Made by a program: the position numbers and the translations under genes | Notes under the pieces: model-generated | Databases searched by the model: none | What the model saw: the letters and a program-made list of their open reading frames with translations, nothing else | Told to the model about the DNA's origin: nothing | Shown: positions 62,175-64,000 of the stretch, piece after piece | Layout of the letters: every line of letters begins with the position of its first letter | How positions within the stretch are numbered: the first letter of the stretch is position 1 | Source: Microbacterium croceum | GTDB lineage: Bacteria; Actinomycetota; Actinomycetes; Actinomycetales; Microbacteriaceae | Reading direction: 5' to 3' | NCBI RefSeq assembly: GCF_023091245.1 | Contig: NZ_JAHWXN010000001.1 | Location: forward strand, 372,001 to 436,000 | DNA length: 64,000 bases

Positions 62175-62389
62175 GTCGTCGTCGGCTCCTGCGCCGTCGA
62201 CGACGGCGGCCATAGGGACTTCCGCTGGGCCGGAGATCCGTCGGGTCGCGCTGTTCCCCTCCGGATCTCCGAAGGTGGATCATCGCTCGTCACGAGGCTA
62301 TGGCGCTCCGGATCACGACGACAACGCCGCCGCGACTGCGCCTGGATTGCGCCGCTCACGGCCGCGAGAACACCGGGCAGAAGCGGATG

Positions 62390-63181
62390 CTACGCCGCCG
62401 GGGTGCCCTCTTCCGCGGCACCCTGAACGGCATCGTCGTCGACAGGAGACACACCTGCCGTGACGTTATGGGCGAAGTAGCGCACCCGGTCGCCGCGCTG
62501 CGCGACGGTCGAGAAGCAGATCGCAGTGCCCGCCTCGTCGTACATGATCTGCTCGAGAGTCAGCACCGGCGCACCGGGTTCCATGACCAGGCGCCCCGCC
62601 GTGTACGGGTCGGTCTCGGCCGCGCCGATGAGCAGTTCGCTCGCCGACAGGTGGATGCCTCCGTTCGCCAGGAACGCGTAGATGTTGTGGCCGAACTCGG
62701 CATCGCGCAGCGCATCGGCCCGCGGCAGCACGAAGTAGTTGGTCGACACGGCGCCGGGGAATTCCAGTGCCACCGCGATGTACTCGACCCGCAGCACCTC
62801 GGGCCCGCAGTCCGGAATCCGCGCGGCGACCACCGGCGGAGTGCGGATGACCGAACGATCGGTCACGCGCGGATAGGTCGACTGCTCAGGCACACCGTCG
62901 ACACCGTGGAACGCCCGGAGGCCGAAGATCGACGGGAGCACCCCGGTGCGCGTGCCCAGTCCCGGGTCTCGGGTGACGACCCCCGACTCCGCCAGCTCGC
63001 GCATCGCATCCCGCACGACGGCGCGGGTGGAGCCCGTCGCATCCATCAGCTCCCATTCCCGAGGGAGCCGACCGCGCGGATAGTCCCCCCGTCCGATCGC
63101 CGACCGCAGCAGGAGGTTCAGTCTGCGACGTTCGGCATTGCCGTCGGGTTCGCGCAGATGCTGGGATGAATCCCGTTTCAC
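62390..63181 (-). CDS. GntR-family regulator with UTRA domain (paralogue B)
   Basis: 263 aa, the same build as paralogue A with a longer C-terminal tail (about 25 residues, acidic, ending EEGTPAA). HTH: RRRLNLLLRSAIGRGD, LPREWELMDATGSTRAVVRDAM. UTRA: VLRVEYIAVALEF, STNYFVLPRADALRDAEF, LTLEQIMYDEAGTAICFS. GTG 63181 has no ribosome binding site but TACACT (reverse strand, 63194-63189) lies seven bases before it, fitting a leaderless mRNA. The pair is probably a local duplication with inversion. Confidence 0.86.
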   Translation of the reverse strand: MKRDSSQHLREPDGNAERRRLNLLLRSAIGRGDYPRGRLPREWELMDATGSTRAVVRDAMRELAESGVVTRDPGLGTRTGVLPSIFGLRAFHGVDGVPEQSTYPRVTDRSVIRTPPVVAARIPDCGPEVLRVEYIAVALEFPGAVSTNYFVLPRADALRDAEFGHNIYAFLANGGIHLSASELLIGAAETDPYTAGRLVMEPGAPVLTLEQIMYDEAGTAICFSTVAQRGDRVRYFAHNVTAGVSPVDDDAVQGAAEEGTPAA

Positions 63182-63236
63182 GACGATCAGTGTAGCGATC
63201 GGGGTGCGCCGCCCGACAGGCCGTTAGCATTCAGAG

Positions 63237-63464
63237 ATGACCAATTCCGCTCCGATCGACGACGTATCCATCGGCGGCGACATGATCCGCCTCGGCCAGT
63301 TCCTGAAGTACTCCGGTTTGCTCGACTCCGGCGGCGACGCCAAGGAGGTCGTGATCGACGGCTACGTGACCGTCAACGGCGAAGTCGACCGCCGCCGCGG
63401 CCGTCAGCTGCACGACGGCGACCTCGTGACCTTCGAGGGACGCACGGTCCGCGTCCGCCCCTGA
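63237..63464 (+). CDS. S4-domain RNA-binding protein (YbcJ/RlbA-like)
   Basis: 75 aa, essentially one S4 domain: IRLGQFLKYSGLLDSGGDAKEVV, then DGYVTVNGEVDRRRGRQLHDGDLVTFEG. Binds structured RNA, probably in ribosome assembly or quality control. TAGCAT (63225-63230) six bases before the ATG suggests leaderless expression. Followed after 43 bp by the methyltransferase gene. Confidence 0.92.
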   Translation: MTNSAPIDDVSIGGDMIRLGQFLKYSGLLDSGGDAKEVVIDGYVTVNGEVDRRRGRQLHDGDLVTFEGRTVRVRP

Positions 63465-63507
63465 CCGGACATCGCCTCCGCACCCCCGCACTAGCAAGGA
63501 CACTCTC

Positions 63508-64000
63508 GTGCAGCACTCCTCCTCGTACGACCTCAACCGCGCCAACTGGGACGAGCGCGCGCCGTTGCATCTGGCCTCGCGCGAGTACGCCGTCCAGTCC
63601 TATGTCGACGATCCGACCCGGCTCTCCGACGTCGTCGCCTTCGACCGCGAGCGGCTCGGCGACCTGCACGGCGTGCGCGCCGCGCACCTGCAGTGCCACA
63701 TCGGCACCGACACGATCTCGCTCGAGCGCCTGGGTGCCCAGGTCACCGGCCTGGACTTCTCCCCCGCCGCGATCGAAGGTGCTCGTGACCTGGCCGCGCG
63801 CGCGAACAGCTCGGCCGTGTTCGTCGAGGCGAGCGTCGACGACGCGGTGTCCGCACTCGGAGAAGGTCGTTTCGACCTGGTCTACACCGGGATCGGGGCA
63901 CTGTGCTGGCTCCCCGACATCACCGCCTGGGCACGCACGGTCTCGTCCCTGCTCGCCCCCGGCGGTCGCCTCTTCATCCGCGAGGGACACCCGGTGCTCT
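63508..64000 (+). CDS. Class I SAM-dependent methyltransferase, 3' end cut off
   Basis: 164 codons seen, from GTG 63508 (AAGGA at 63496-63500) to the window edge without a stop. N-terminal SSYDLNRANWDERAPLHLASREY, then the SAM-binding Rossmann motifs: AHLQCHIGTDTISL (motif I, with C-H-I-G where many have D-x-G-x-G), VTGLDFSPAAIE, and FDLVYTGIGALCWLPD. Small-molecule methyltransferases of this type are common next to S4 proteins; the substrate is unknown. Confidence 0.87.
   Translation, partial: MQHSSSYDLNRANWDERAPLHLASREYAVQSYVDDPTRLSDVVAFDRERLGDLHGVRAAHLQCHIGTDTISLERLGAQVTGLDFSPAAIEGARDLAARANSSAVFVEASVDDAVSALGEGRFDLVYTGIGALCWLPDITAWARTVSSLLAPGGRLFIREGHPVL

Overview
The window looks like chromosomal DNA of a high-GC Gram-positive actinobacterium, most likely Microbacteriaceae (Microbacterium-like). 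This is inferred from protein character and style, not from a database search. Codons are strongly G/C-ending, ATGA start/stop overlaps are common, several genes seem leaderless, and there are actinobacterial families such as a PopR/ClgR-type regulator, a SigJ-type ECF sigma factor, FurA-catalase, class-E-type LAxTG anchoring and DUF2871. I see no rRNA, tRNA, CRISPR array, integrase or intact IS element. || Layout. 1-18 kb: mostly housekeeping and metabolic genes: a cut-off membrane protein, an HTH protein, a rhodanese, an EamA transporter, ribA with a MarR gene, a PopR-like regulator convergent with a two-gene clpP operon, a thioesterase, a PLP trans-sulfuration enzyme divergent from an Lrp regulator coupled to an acyl-CoA synthetase, a MATE pump, a NarL-type two-component system, a YigZ protein, a J-domain protein and an alpha/alpha-toroid protein. 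18-26 kb: a LacI-controlled carbohydrate ABC operon with a GH130 enzyme and a large Tat-exported protein. 25.8-27.8 kb: a Fur-type regulator with a matching palindrome, then catalase. 27.9-34.5 kb: a six-gene reverse-strand operon (APC permease, PuuD-like hydrolase, SDR, PuuA-like ligase, aldehyde dehydrogenase, FCD regulator) for a gamma-glutamylated amine route. 34.7-44.6 kb: hydrolase, msrB-msrA, DUF808, an NmrA-like gene divergent from a SigJ-type sigma factor, a GNAT, a PnuC transporter, an MmyB-type regulator divergent from an SDR. 44.8-46.5 kb: a visibly less GC-rich island with a secreted Cys-containing protein (apparent frameshift in its signal peptide) overlapping a small two-TM membrane protein. 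46.5-54 kb: an oligopeptide-type ABC operon with LysR, nitrilase-family and HpaI-aldolase genes. 54.3-64 kb: an AhpD-like protein, a haem-oxygenase-fold enzyme coupled to a CDGSH protein, a wall-anchored GHL10 enzyme, an OmpR-type two-component system with a probable target gene, two convergent paralogous GntR regulators, an S4 protein and a cut-off methyltransferase. || Most notable: (1) a compact PopR/ClpP module in which the regulator ends in an ssrA-like ALAA, shares a TTCTGCY-N3-RGCAGAN operator with the clpP pair, and one ClpP has lost its catalytic serine; (2) families of nested inverted repeats in intergenic regions, one present three times; (3) a bacteriocin/immunity-like gene pair in the low-GC island; (4) TTCAG direct repeats, spaced 10-11 bp, before both a response regulator and a putative target.
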